Below, piece after piece: positions 7,459 to 15,940 of a stretch of DNA of 64,000 nucleotides. The DNA lies in assembly GCA_965276825.1 (NCBI GenBank), contig OZ255630.1, positions 3,286,001 to 3,350,000 of the forward strand, written 5' to 3'. The notes beneath the pieces were generated by a model that saw only the letters and a program-made list of their open reading frames with translations, was not told the origin of the DNA and did no database searches. The stretch's first letter is position 1, and each line of letters starts with the position of its first letter. This DNA comes from G965276765 sp965276825 (lineage in GTDB: Bacteria; Actinomycetota; Acidimicrobiia; Acidimicrobiales; Palsa-688). The position numbers and the translations under genes were made by a program.

Positions 7459-8268
7459 ATGCCCAAGGTCGAGGTGAGCGATGTCGAGCTGTACTACGAG
7501 ATGGCGGGGTCCGGCGGTCGGGTGCTGTTCATCTCTGGGACCGGCGGCGATCTGCGGGCGCGACCCAACGCCTGTGAGGGACCGCTGGCTGACCGCTTCG
7601 AGGTCCTCGCCTTCGACCAGCGTGGACTCGGCCGGTCGTCGGTCCCGCCTGGTCCCTACTCGATGGTCGGTTACGCGGATGACGCGGCGGGCCTGCTCGA
7701 CGTGCTGGGCTGGTCCGATGCCGCCGTGGTGGGTGTCTCCTTCGGTGGCATGGTGGCCCAGGAGATGGCCATTCGCCATGCCGCTCGGGTCACCCGCCTG
7801 GTGCTGGCGTGCACGTCCGCGGGTGGTGCCGGCGGGTCGTCGTATCCCTTGCACGACCTGGCGATGCTCGACCCGAGCGAGCGGCTCCAACGGACCGTCG
7901 CGGTCATGGACCGGCGACTGGACGCTTCGTGGCGACGCAGCCATCCCCAGGAGTGGGAGCAGGTTGTGGCCCTGCGCCGCCAGCGCAGCGCCATCGGGGC
8001 GGCCGAGCCCGGCCGGGAACTGGGTGCTCGCCTGCAACTGGAGGCACGCCGAGCTCACGACACCTGGGGCCGCCTCGGTTCCGTCGCTTGCCCGACCCTG
8101 GTGTGCGGAGGCCGCCATGACGGCATCGCGCCCCCCGAAAACGCCGAGCGTCTGGCGTCGGCCATCCCCGGCAGCCGCCTCGAGCTGTTCGAAGGAGGCC
8201 ACCTCTTCCTCATGGAGGACCCGGCCGCCTACCCATCCATCATCGACTTCCTCTTCGAGAAGAGCTGA
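7459..8268 (+). CDS. alpha/beta-hydrolase fold protein
   Basis: The 269-residue protein is a typical cytoplasmic alpha/beta hydrolase. It has an oxyanion-region strand (VLFISGTGGD), the DQRGLGRS motif, the nucleophile elbow GVSFGGMVAQ (Ser about residue 95), an acid in GGRHDGIAPP and the catalytic His in FEGGHLFLMEDP. Substrate is unknown; homologues include lactone and ester hydrolases and bromoperoxidase-like proteins. Position next to a Baeyer-Villiger monooxygenase makes a lactone or ester produced by that enzyme an attractive substrate, but this is inference. ATG 7459 is chosen over TTG 7444. No Shine-Dalgarno sequence is obvious. Confidence 0.8.
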   Translation: MPKVEVSDVELYYEMAGSGGRVLFISGTGGDLRARPNACEGPLADRFEVLAFDQRGLGRSSVPPGPYSMVGYADDAAGLLDVLGWSDAAVVGVSFGGMVAQEMAIRHAARVTRLVLACTSAGGAGGSSYPLHDLAMLDPSERLQRTVAVMDRRLDASWRRSHPQEWEQVVALRRQRSAIGAAEPGRELGARLQLEARRAHDTWGRLGSVACPTLVCGGRHDGIAPPENAERLASAIPGSRLELFEGGHLFLMEDPAAYPSIIDFLFEKS

Positions 8269-8536
8269 GACCACGCGCCGTAGGGTCACTGCCCGTGCAT
8301 CGCCCCGATCCACTGCTCGAGACGCTTGTCCGAGCGATCCTCGAGCCGCCCGCAGCCGATCCCGTGGCCACGCCGTAAGGAGCACGGTCGGGAAGCGACG
8401 CGACCACCGGCCTGGGCAACGATCGCACGGACGGGGTGGACCGCGGGGAGGAATCCGGGTCGCGCCGAGGCGGGACACCATTCAGCAGACCCTGGCCGAA
8501 GACGCTTCACTCGTCGACGACGAGAGGGGAGAGTCC

Positions 8537-8914
8537 ATGACCGGACGAGCCCGGCTCGTCCACATCGTCCTCCAGACGGGTCAACCCGCCGCCATGCGGG
8601 ACCGGTACTGCACCGTGCTCGACGCCCACCTGGTGCACGCCGGCCACGGTCTGACCTTCCTGACCTTCGACGACGAGCACCACCGCATCGCGCTGCTCGA
8701 GCTGCCGGTCGACAACTTCGCCACCGCCGACGAGGCCACCGCCTACATGCGCGGGCCGGAGCACGACGGCGACTCCGTCGGTCCGGCCTTCGACGTCGAG
8801 CGGGTGATCGAGGCGCGCCAGGCGGGCGTGACCGTGGCCGAGCTGACGACCCGTGCGTGGGCCGTGGCGGGACCGGCGCTGCCCGACCCGATGCACGCGG
8901 CGACGGGCGGCTGA
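8537..8914 (+). CDS. short VOC (glyoxalase/extradiol dioxygenase) family protein, possibly internally deleted
   Basis: The N-terminal 50 residues (RLVHIVLQTGQPAAMRDRYCTVLDAHLVH, then LTFLTFDDEHHRIALLEL) are the first beta-alpha-beta-beta-beta module of a vicinal oxygen chelate protein. The C-terminus (PAFDVERVIEARQAGVTVAELTTR) resembles the tail of such dioxygenase-like proteins. The second module, with the metal-binding HxxY and FxDPDGN-type segments, seems missing: about 40 residues of unrelated sequence lie between. Total length is 125 residues, against roughly 170-180 for the closest type I recall. ATG 8537 has a strong GAGGGGAG upstream, so it may still be translated. Confidence 0.5.
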   Translation: MTGRARLVHIVLQTGQPAAMRDRYCTVLDAHLVHAGHGLTFLTFDDEHHRIALLELPVDNFATADEATAYMRGPEHDGDSVGPAFDVERVIEARQAGVTVAELTTRAWAVAGPALPDPMHAATGG

Positions 8915-9046
8915 GCCGGCATCCGTTCCCCGCACCCGACGCCTCTGGCGCAGAACCAGGTGACGGGTCGTCGTGGTCGTGCGGGGACCGCCGCCCGGAT
9001 GGTGGTGCGCAGGGTGACGTGGAGTCGCCAACCGGCCCTGGCTCGG

Positions 9047-9062
9047 TCAACAGAAGTGTTGA
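9047..9062. promoter_or_regulatory. operator palindrome upstream of the BVMO gene
   Basis: TCAACAGAAGTGTTGA is a perfect inverted repeat with 6-bp arms and a 4-bp spacer, ending 30 bp before the GTG of the monooxygenase. Related sites occur at 14969-14984 and 15905-15920, in front of the acyl-CoA genes, so the TetR regulator at 10776-11453 is the likely binder. Confidence 0.6.
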
Positions 9063-9092
9063 TGGATCCACCGGGCCGGTTACCGTGGGTCC

Positions 9093-10748
9093 GTGAGAGA
9101 CAACGAGGTGAACACGGCGACCGACGTCGATGTGGTGGTCGTCGGAGCAGGCTTCGCCGGCCTCCGGGTGCTGCACACCTTGCGCAGCGCAGGGTGGTCG
9201 GTCGCGGTGCTCGAGGCGGGCGCCGACATCGGCGGCGTCTGGTACTGGAACCGCTACCCCGGGGCGCGCTGCGACGTCGAGAGCTACGACTACTCGTACT
9301 CCTTCTCGCCGGAGCTCGAGCAGGAGTGGCGCTGGAGCGAGCGGTACGCGACCCAGCTCGAGATCCTCCGCTACATCCATCACGTCGCCGACCGCTTCGA
9401 CCTGCGTCGCGACATCCACCTCGCCCAGACGGTGACCTCCCTGACCTGGGAGGAGGCCGGATCGAGCTGGCTGGTCAGCGCAGAGGCCGGCGGCGGGTGG
9501 CGGGCCACCTACGTCGTCATGGCGACCGGGCAGCTGTCGGTGACCAAGACGCCGTCGTTCCCCGGCCAGGAGGACTTCGGTGGGCGGATCCTCCACACCG
9601 CTCGCTGGCCAGAGGAGGGCGTCGATCTCGTCGGCCAGCGGGTCGGGGTCATCGGCACCGGGTCCTCCGGGATGCAGCTGATCCCGGTGGTGGCCCAGGA
9701 TGCCGCCCACCTGACCGTCTTCCAGCGCACCGCCAACTTCAGCGTGCCCGCCGTCAACGCCCCCCTGAGCGACGAGCGCGACGCCGAGGTCAAGGCCGAC
9801 TACGCCGCCCGCCGTGAGCTCTGCCGTAACTCGCCGTCGGGCCTCTCGTTCCCGCCGAGTCGCGACCGGGCGCTCGATGTCGACGAGGAGGCGCGCCGGG
9901 CCCGCTACGAGGATGCCTGGACGCGCGCCGGCTTCGGCTTCGCCCTCACCTTCTACGACATCCTGCGGGACCGGGCCGCCAACGACACCGCAGCGGACTT
10001 CATCAGGTCCAAGATCGCTGACGTGGTGGCCGGCCCCGAGGTGCGGGCCGCGCTCACGCCGGGCGACCTCCCCTTCGCGGCCAAGCGGCCGTCGGTCGAC
10101 AGCGGCTACTACGAGACCTTCAACCGCGACAACGTCACGCTGATCGACATCCGGTCCGACCCGATCCGGGCCATCGACGCCACCGGCATCAGGACCGAGC
10201 AGCGTCACGTCGACCTCGACGTGATCGTCTACGCCACCGGCTTCGACGCTCTGACCGGCTCGCTCCTGCGCCCCGACATCACCGGTCGCGACGACCGGAC
10301 CCTGCGCGACGCTTGGTCGGCGGGGCCGTCGACCTACCTGGGGCTCATGGTCCACGGATTCCCCAACCTGTTCGTCGTCTGCGGACCGGGAAGCCCGTCG
10401 CTGCTGAGCAACGTGCTGGTCTCGACCGAGCAGCACGTCGACTGGATCTCCGCCCTGCTGGCCCACGCCAGGGGCCGGGGTGACGTCGAGATCGAGCCGA
10501 CCGCCGTCGCGGAGGCGGGATGGGTCGACCATGTCAACCGGCGGGCGTCGGAGACGCTCTACCCCCTCGCCAACTCTTACTACAACGGTGACGAGGTCGA
10601 GGGCAAGCCGCGAGTCTTCATGCCCTATGCCGGTGGTGTGCGCGCCTACCGCCGGATCCTGGAACGCATCGTCGCCGACGGCTACGACGGGTTCGAGCTG
10701 CGGGCCGGCGCGGTCGACCGGGCCGGGGAGCCGGCCACCCGCACCTGA
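9093..10748 (+). CDS. flavin-dependent Baeyer-Villiger monooxygenase
   Basis: The 551-residue enzyme has an N-terminal FAD-binding Rossmann motif (VVVVGAGFAGLRVLHTL), the Baeyer-Villiger fingerprint FxGxxxHxxxWP (FGGRILHTARWP) and an NADPH Rossmann motif (VGVIGTGSSGMQLIPV), in the order seen in cyclohexanone- and phenylacetone-type monooxygenases. Such enzymes insert oxygen next to a ketone to give an ester or lactone, using NADPH and O2. Start is GTG 9093. The palindrome just upstream, shared with the acyl-CoA genes, suggests co-regulation by the TetR at 10776. A route of ketone to ester, hydrolysis by the nearby alpha/beta hydrolase, CoA activation and beta-oxidation would fit, but is inference. 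Confidence 0.88.
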   Translation: MRDNEVNTATDVDVVVVGAGFAGLRVLHTLRSAGWSVAVLEAGADIGGVWYWNRYPGARCDVESYDYSYSFSPELEQEWRWSERYATQLEILRYIHHVADRFDLRRDIHLAQTVTSLTWEEAGSSWLVSAEAGGGWRATYVVMATGQLSVTKTPSFPGQEDFGGRILHTARWPEEGVDLVGQRVGVIGTGSSGMQLIPVVAQDAAHLTVFQRTANFSVPAVNAPLSDERDAEVKADYAARRELCRNSPSGLSFPPSRDRALDVDEEARRARYEDAWTRAGFGFALTFYDILRDRAANDTAADFIRSKIADVVAGPEVRAALTPGDLPFAAKRPSVDSGYYETFNRDNVTLIDIRSDPIRAIDATGIRTEQRHVDLDVIVYATGFDALTGSLLRPDITGRDDRTLRDAWSAGPSTYLGLMVHGFPNLFVVCGPGSPSLLSNVLVSTEQHVDWISALLAHARGRGDVEIEPTAVAEAGWVDHVNRRASETLYPLANSYYNGDEVEGKPRVFMPYAGGVRAYRRILERIVADGYDGFELRAGAVDRAGEPATRT

Positions 10749-10775
10749 GCGTCCGCGCCCCGCATGGCGTCCCCG

Positions 10776-11453
10776 TCAGCCCTGCGGGTGGTCCTCGACG
10801 CCGCAGAGGAACGTGGCCGAGAAGGCGGCCGCGACGTCCGAGGCGGAGTACGGGCCGTCGTGGGGATGGAACCAGCGGTTGGTCCAGCCGAGCATGCCCA
10901 TCAGCGCGTACGCCATGAGCTGCGGCGGCCCGGTCGCCCTGAGGGTGCCCTCCTCCACGCCGTCGCGCATGATCCCGGCGAGGGCATCGACGTAACGGTT
11001 GTTGAGCCGGCGCATCCGCTGTGACCACTCGGCCCGCTCGGACGCCACGTGCGACAGGTTCTCCTGCACATAGACGTACAGGTACGGATAGTTGGCGGCG
11101 TACGAGTCCATCAGCGCACCGATGAGCGTCTCCAGCTTGACGGGCGCGGGGTCGGGGCCGGCGCGGATCGCCTCGGCGGTGAGCGTGTTGGCTTCGACCG
11201 CCTCGCTCACGATCTCGTCGAACAGCTCCGCCTTGCCCGACACGTAGTAGTACACGGTCGCCCGGTCGGTGCCGGCCTCCCTGGCGATGTCGCTGAGGCT
11301 GGTGGCCCGGTAGCCACGCCGCTTGAAGGCCTTGGCGGCCGAGGCGATGATCTCCCGGCGGCGCTCGAGGTACGCCGGGGTGCCGTCGTCGAGGGCGTTG
11401 CTCCTACGCTGGGCGATGTTGCTGGCCTCGACCTCCTGGCCGTCAGCCGTCAT
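10776..11453 (-). CDS. TetR-family regulator of the acyl-CoA/BVMO genes
   Basis: The 225-residue protein has a TetR helix-turn-helix (REIIASAAKAFKRRGYRATSLSDIAREAGTDRATVYYYVSGK) and a C-terminal ligand domain with the TetR_C-type WFHPHDGPYSASDVAAAF segment common in fatty-acid-responsive regulators. It is the last gene of the minus-strand operon and its start overlaps the end of the SnoaL-like gene by 11 bp. The shared palindrome TnAnCAnnnnTGTTGA before three transcription units is the best candidate operator, and an acyl-CoA thioester the best guess for inducer. Neither was tested. Confidence 0.85.
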   Translation of the reverse strand: MTADGQEVEASNIAQRRSNALDDGTPAYLERRREIIASAAKAFKRRGYRATSLSDIAREAGTDRATVYYYVSGKAELFDEIVSEAVEANTLTAEAIRAGPDPAPVKLETLIGALMDSYAANYPYLYVYVQENLSHVASERAEWSQRMRRLNNRYVDALAGIMRDGVEEGTLRATGPPQLMAYALMGMLGWTNRWFHPHDGPYSASDVAAAFSATFLCGVEDHPQG

Positions 11454-12246
11454 CGAGCAGCTCCCGTCGAAGGCCGACCCGGTCGCGGATGACGTGGCCG
11501 TGCAGCCCACCAGCGGCGTCGAGGCTGACCATGCCAGAGCATCGCAGCTCAGCTGGGGCGCCCAGCGGCTGGTCGGGGAGCGGGATGCCGCCGAGGTAGG
11601 TGCCCCGCTGCGTGAGGTGGAACGCCGCCCGCTGTCCTGCGACGAACAGGGTGTCGACCTCGATGCCGGTGACCGCAAGCAGTGGTGGTGTCGGCTGTCC
11701 GGTCCAGCCGTCGTCGAGCAGGACCCGCCCACCGGCGGCGATGTCGCCGTCGTCGAGCCATTGTCGGACCGCCGCCTCGAGGTCGGGATCGGGGGGCTCG
11801 GGACCCGCCGACCAGGGGGCGGTGGCTGGGGTGGCGACCGGATCGGGTGCGCCGGCGGCGAGCTGGCGGCGACGGGCGAGGTAGTCCTCCTCGGTGACGT
11901 TCCACGTCAGCCGGTCGCCGTCCCAGCCGAACAGACCGATTCCCCCCCATGCCGCGGCACCGCCGTCGCGGTCGGCGGCTGCGCCGTGCTCGGTGAAGCG
12001 CAGGGCCAGGTGCTGACCGTCGGTGAAGCAGTCGTGCACCGTCACCAGGAGACCGGGGAAGCGTCGGAGCTGTCCGAGCGTGGCCGGCAGGTAGGCCTCG
12101 TCGAGACCTGCGAGGGTGACGCCGCCGACGGTCGCGCGGTAATCGGGCGCCATGACCCGGGTACGGCAGGCGACGTCGTCGGCGCACTCGAGCCACTCGA
12201 CCACGAAGGCGCGCGCCAGCGCGACGAGCGGGTGGGGTCCGCTCAC
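11443..12246 (-). CDS. SnoaL/NTF2-like domain protein in acyl-CoA operon
   Basis: The 267-residue protein has an N-terminal region resembling an NTF2/SnoaL-like fold (ALARAFVVEWLE, GLLVTVHDCFTDGQHLALRFTEHG, GIGLFGWDGDRLTWNVTEEDY), as found in polyketide cyclases and steroid-isomerase-like proteins, and a second half of about 110 residues that may be a degenerate repeat of the same fold. Substrate is unknown. GTG 12246 overlaps the ligase stop by 4 bp (GTGA), so translation is coupled. Its place between ligase and regulator suggests a role on a CoA-linked or free-acid intermediate. Confidence 0.55.
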   Translation of the reverse strand: MSGPHPLVALARAFVVEWLECADDVACRTRVMAPDYRATVGGVTLAGLDEAYLPATLGQLRRFPGLLVTVHDCFTDGQHLALRFTEHGAAADRDGGAAAWGGIGLFGWDGDRLTWNVTEEDYLARRRQLAAGAPDPVATPATAPWSAGPEPPDPDLEAAVRQWLDDGDIAAGGRVLLDDGWTGQPTPPLLAVTGIEVDTLFVAGQRAAFHLTQRGTYLGGIPLPDQPLGAPAELRCSGMVSLDAAGGLHGHVIRDRVGLRRELLDDG

Positions 12247-13769
12247 GGGCGTGGCCCGCCGAGATCCGCCGGCCAGTACGCGCCGCGCATGGTGCGCTTG
12301 AGGATCTTCCCGGATGCATTGCGGACCAGCGCGTCGACGAAGTCGACCGACGTCGGGCACTTGAAGTGGGCCAGGCGAGCGCGGGTGAAGTCGATCAGCT
12401 CCTCCGAGCTCACCGTCGCAGCCGGGAGGAGCACCACGATCGCCTTCACGGTCTCCCCCCACCGCAGGTCGGGGACGCCGACCACCGCTACCTCGCCCAC
12501 TGCGGGATGGGCGGCGAGCACCCGCTCCACCTCGGCCGGGTAGACGTTCTCCCCGCCCGAGATGATCATGTCCTTCACCCGGTCGTGGACGTACAGGTAG
12601 CCGTCGGCGTCCCGCCAGGCGGCGTCACCGGTCCGGAGCCATCCCCCGTCGACGAGGGTCGCCGCGGTGAGCGCCGGTTGCCCCCAGTAGCCGGCCATGT
12701 TCTGCGGGGAGCGGACCCAGATCTCCCCGACCACCCCGGTTGCCGCCTCGCTCCCCGTGGCGGGATCGACGACGGCCACCTCGTGCCAGTCGAGACCGCG
12801 CCCGACCGAGCGCAGCAGGTGCGACCGCGGACCGCCAGGGTCGTGGTCGCCCGGCACCAGAGCGGCGACTGATCCAGCCGTCTCGGTCATGCCGTACACC
12901 CCGAGGAACCGGCAACCGAAGGCCTCGATGGCCTCCAGCAGGGTGCGGTCGTCGATCGGTGCTGCCCCGTAGGCGACCACCTGGAGGCTCGAGAGGTCGG
13001 CCGGGTGGCCCGGCAGGTTGTCGAGCAGCCCCCGGATCACCGTGGGGACCAGGAAGGCGTGGGTGACCCGGTGGGCCTCGATCAGGTCGAGGACGGCGCC
13101 TGCCTCGAGGGTGGAGGTCACCACCGTCTCGCCCCCCTGGCCGAGGGTGGTCAGCCCGTAGCCGGCGCCCCCGATGTGGAACAGCGGCGACGTGAGGAGG
13201 TTGACGCTGCCGGGCCCCATGGCGTAGACCTCGCGGCCCATGCGGACCGTCCACGCCAGGCTGGCGTGGGTGAGCATGGCGCCCTTGGGGGCGCCCGTCG
13301 TCCCGGAGCTGTAGAGCTGGAGGGCGATGCCGCCGGAGTGGACAGGGGTCCCGGGGTCGGCCAGCTCCTCGAGCGATCCGACCAAGTGGTCGAGGGAGAT
13401 CGGGTTGCGCTCGGGCCGGACCAGGTGCGCCAGCTCGTCGGCGACGACGACCATGCGCGGCTCGGCGTCGGCGAGGATGTCCTCCACCTCCGGAGGCGCC
13501 AGCCGGAAGTTGACGCCCGCGACGGTCGCTCCCGCCTTGGTGATGCCGAAGACCGCCTCCAGGTAGGCCAGGCTGTTGCGGGACACCACGGCGACGCGGT
13601 CACCGGCGCTGACGCCGGCGCCCACCAGGGTGGCCGCCACCGACGAGGTTCTCCGGTCCAGCTCGTCGAAGGTGACCGTCCTGGTCCCCTCGGTGAGGGC
13701 GGCCCGGTCACCGGCGGTGGAGGCGAGCGTGCGCAGCATGCCTGGCAGGGTGAAGCCGGTGGCGTCCAT
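12243..13769 (-). CDS. fatty-acid/aromatic-acid CoA ligase (ANL superfamily)
   Basis: At 508 residues this is a full-length ANL enzyme. Visible motifs are the phosphate loop LYSSGTTGAPKGAMLTH (about 172-188), the YGMTE motif (VYGMTETAGS), the WLRTGD aspartate, the hinge DRVKDMIISGGENVYPAEVE and the catalytic Lys motif NASGKILKR. Such enzymes activate a carboxylic acid as acyl-AMP and then acyl-CoA in the cytoplasm. It sits 8 bp downstream of the acyl-CoA dehydrogenase and overlaps the SnoaL-like gene. Acid specificity cannot be read from sequence; the neighbours imply beta-oxidation of a branched or alicyclic acid. Confidence 0.88.
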   Translation of the reverse strand: MDATGFTLPGMLRTLASTAGDRAALTEGTRTVTFDELDRRTSSVAATLVGAGVSAGDRVAVVSRNSLAYLEAVFGITKAGATVAGVNFRLAPPEVEDILADAEPRMVVVADELAHLVRPERNPISLDHLVGSLEELADPGTPVHSGGIALQLYSSGTTGAPKGAMLTHASLAWTVRMGREVYAMGPGSVNLLTSPLFHIGGAGYGLTTLGQGGETVVTSTLEAGAVLDLIEAHRVTHAFLVPTVIRGLLDNLPGHPADLSSLQVVAYGAAPIDDRTLLEAIEAFGCRFLGVYGMTETAGSVAALVPGDHDPGGPRSHLLRSVGRGLDWHEVAVVDPATGSEAATGVVGEIWVRSPQNMAGYWGQPALTAATLVDGGWLRTGDAAWRDADGYLYVHDRVKDMIISGGENVYPAEVERVLAAHPAVGEVAVVGVPDLRWGETVKAIVVLLPAATVSSEELIDFTRARLAHFKCPTSVDFVDALVRNASGKILKRTMRGAYWPADLGGPRP

Positions 13770-13777
13770 TCGTCTGC

Positions 13778-14953
13778 TCAGTAGCTCTTGGGGAGGCCCA
13801 GGCTGTGCTGGGCCACGTGGTTGAGGATCATCTCCTCGCTCACCGGGGCGGTGCGGAACATCCGCGCGATGAACCACAGGTCGGAGAGGCCGAAGTCGTT
13901 GGAGAGACCGTTGCCACCGTGGGTCTGGATGGCACGGTCGACCGCGCCGGTGGCGACCTGGCCGGCTGCGAACTTGGCGATGTTGGCGGCCTCTGCCCCG
14001 TCGCCGCCGGCGTCGATGAGCTCGGCGGCGCGCATGGTCATCAGCCGGGACTGCTGCAGGTCCATGTAGACGCGGGCCAGAGGGTGGGCGACGCCCTGAT
14101 GGGCGCCGATCGGTGTCGACCAGACGGTGCGGTCCTTGGCGTACGCGACCGCGGTCTCGATGGCGTACCTGGCGATGCCGTTGGCCAGGCAGGCGGCGGC
14201 GATCCGCTCCGGGTTGAGCCCTGCGAACACCTGCCGAAGCCCGTGACCCTCGGCTCCGACCAGGTTGCCTCGGTCGATCCGCACGTCGTCGAAGAAGAGC
14301 GTGAACTGCTTCTCCGGCAGCGAGAGGGCGGCGTCGATGGGCTGCATGTCGAGGCCATCCGACCCGGTCGGGACGATGAAGAGCGAGAGGGGATGGCGAC
14401 CGCCCGGCCCCGGCTCGGCACCTCGTGCCACGACCAGGATGGCGTCAGCCTCGTCGGGCCCCGACGTCCAGTACTTCTGGCCGGAGAGTCGCCACCCATC
14501 CCCGTCGGGACGCGCCACGGTGGCGATCCGGTGGGTGTTGGACCCGGCGTCGGGCTCGGTGATGGCAAAGGCCATCTTCTTCTCGCCGCTGGCCAGTCCG
14601 GCCAGCCACTGCAGCTGCTGCTTCGCAGAGCCGTGCGCAGCCAGGATCGGTGCGGTGATCGCCGGGGAGATGACGATCATGAAGATCGGGCAACCGGCGG
14701 CGGCCACCTCCTCGATGACCACAGCCAGGTCGGCGAGTCCACCACCGCCGCCGCCGTGCTCCTCGGGGAGGTGCACGCCGAGGTAGCCGGCCGCACCGAG
14801 GTCGCGCCACAACTCGTCGGGCTGGGCGCCGGCCCGCACCACCGACTGGAAGTACGACCGTCCGTAGCTCCTGGCCAGCTTGGCGACGCTCTCGCGCAGC
14901 GCAGCGCGCTCGGCTGTGTCGGCAACGATCGACGACCCGATCAGCTGATCCAT
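13778..14953 (-). CDS. acyl-CoA dehydrogenase
   Basis: The 391-residue flavoprotein shows the family signatures AFAITEPDAGSNTHRIATVA (FAD/substrate loop), GQKYWTSG and the C-terminal IQTHGGNGLSNDFGLSDLW. Acyl-CoA dehydrogenases introduce a trans-2 double bond and pass electrons to ETF. A Gly-rich insertion (EEHGGGGGGLADL) replaces the usual EEYGG. It is followed after 8 bp by the CoA ligase gene. A palindrome of the shared type lies 16-31 bp upstream of its start, so this may be the first gene of its transcript despite the hydroxyacyl-CoA dehydrogenase gene 54 bp further up. Confidence 0.88.
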   Translation of the reverse strand: MDQLIGSSIVADTAERAALRESVAKLARSYGRSYFQSVVRAGAQPDELWRDLGAAGYLGVHLPEEHGGGGGGLADLAVVIEEVAAAGCPIFMIVISPAITAPILAAHGSAKQQLQWLAGLASGEKKMAFAITEPDAGSNTHRIATVARPDGDGWRLSGQKYWTSGPDEADAILVVARGAEPGPGGRHPLSLFIVPTGSDGLDMQPIDAALSLPEKQFTLFFDDVRIDRGNLVGAEGHGLRQVFAGLNPERIAAACLANGIARYAIETAVAYAKDRTVWSTPIGAHQGVAHPLARVYMDLQQSRLMTMRAAELIDAGGDGAEAANIAKFAAGQVATGAVDRAIQTHGGNGLSNDFGLSDLWFIARMFRTAPVSEEMILNHVAQHSLGLPKSY

Positions 14954-14968
14954 GGCTCCTCCCCGGAG

Positions 14969-14994
14969 TAAACAGTCATGTTGACCATTTGGTC
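14969..14994. promoter_or_regulatory. operator palindromes upstream of the acyl-CoA dehydrogenase gene
   Basis: TAAACAGTCATGTTGA (14969-14984) matches the TnAnCAnnnnTGTTGA pattern with 5 of 6 arm positions paired. Overlapping its right end is a second inverted repeat, GACCATTTGGTC (14983-14994). Either could be a TetR site; the first recurs at 9047 and 15905. Confidence 0.55.
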
Positions 14995-15007
14995 TATCAC
15001 CCCTCGC

Positions 15008-15865
15008 TCACGCTCCGTCGGTCCACCGGTAGAAGCCTTCGCCGCTCTTGCGACCCAGCCGGCCCGCCGCCACCATCTCGACCAGCAGCGCCGGCGGCTC
15101 GAAGCGGGTGCCGAGGGACGTGCTGAGGCGCCGGGCGATGTCGAGACGGACGTCGAGGCCCACGATGTCGCTCAGCCGCAGCGGGCCGACGGGGTGCCGG
15201 TAGGCGAGGGCCATGGCCCGGTCGATGTCCTCGGGCGTCCCCACGCCCTCCTCGACCATGCGGATCGCCTCCATGGCGGCGATCAGGTCCAGGCGGCTGG
15301 TGGCGAAGCCGGGCGAATCCGAGACCACGGCGGCCTCCTTGCCGATCTCGCCCACGATGGTGACGGCCCTGGCCAGCCGCTCGTCAGCGGTCCGCTCACC
15401 GCGGATCACCTCGACGAGAGCCAGCGACCACACCGGGTTGAAGAAGTGCATCCCGAGGAATCGCTCGGGTCGGGCCAGGCCGACGGCGAGCTCGTCGATC
15501 GACAGCGAGCTGGTGTTGGTCGCCAGCAGACCGGGGCGGCGGTGCTCGGCCGACCGGAGCACCTCCTGCTTGAGCGACATCCGCTCGGGCACGGATTCGA
15601 CCACGAGGTCCAGTCTCTCGTCGATGTCGCCGACCTCGGCGAGGTGGCGCACACCCCCGGCCAGCCCGGCGCCGACCTCGGCGTCGAGACGGCCACGACG
15701 GACGCCGTCGGCCGCCGCGGTCGCGAGGTCCCGCCCCGCCTGCTGGGCCCGGTCGGCATCCGGCTCGACCATGATCGTGGACCAACCGGCGGCGGCGAAG
15801 ACGTAGGCGATGCCGGTCCCCATCGTCCCGGCACCGACCACCGCCATCGAGCTGGGCACCGCCAC
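15008..15865 (-). CDS. 3-hydroxyacyl-CoA dehydrogenase
   Basis: The 285-residue protein has the NAD-binding motif AVVGAGTMGTGIAYVFAAAG, the segment LLATNTSSLSI, the catalytic His in GMHFFNPV and the C-terminal domain GPLRLSDIVGLDV. It oxidises (S)-3-hydroxyacyl-CoA to 3-ketoacyl-CoA in beta-oxidation, or 3-hydroxybutyryl-CoA in related pathways. GTG 15865 is taken as start; ATG 15847 is possible. It lies upstream of the acyl-CoA dehydrogenase on the same strand with 54 bp between them. The divergent side carries the stump of an enoyl-CoA hydratase, which would have been the missing step between the two enzymes. Confidence 0.88.
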   Translation of the reverse strand: MAVPSSMAVVGAGTMGTGIAYVFAAAGWSTIMVEPDADRAQQAGRDLATAAADGVRRGRLDAEVGAGLAGGVRHLAEVGDIDERLDLVVESVPERMSLKQEVLRSAEHRRPGLLATNTSSLSIDELAVGLARPERFLGMHFFNPVWSLALVEVIRGERTADERLARAVTIVGEIGKEAAVVSDSPGFATSRLDLIAAMEAIRMVEEGVGTPEDIDRAMALAYRHPVGPLRLSDIVGLDVRLDIARRLSTSLGTRFEPPALLVEMVAAGRLGRKSGEGFYRWTDGA

Positions 15866-15904
15866 CCCTCCCGGCCCGGCCCACGGTGGACCGCGCCCCG
15901 CCAG

Positions 15905-15920
15905 TTAGCATAAGTGTTGA
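15905..15920. promoter_or_regulatory. operator-like palindrome between HCDH gene and ECH stump
   Basis: TTAGCATAAGTGTTGA fits the TnAnCAnnnnTGTTGA pattern (4 of 6 arm positions pair; flanking G and C extend it). It lies 40 bp before the hydroxyacyl-CoA dehydrogenase start and 20 bp before the enoyl-CoA hydratase remnant, so it could control both directions. Confidence 0.5.
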
Positions 15921-15940
15921 CAGCTACGACGGGGAGGTCG

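Noticed and set aside
8286..10532. Minus-strand open frame of 748 codons opposite the VOC and BVMO genes
   Set aside because: It is antisense to a clear FAD monooxygenase, is Arg/Gly/Val-rich with no domain, and arises from third-position GC bias.
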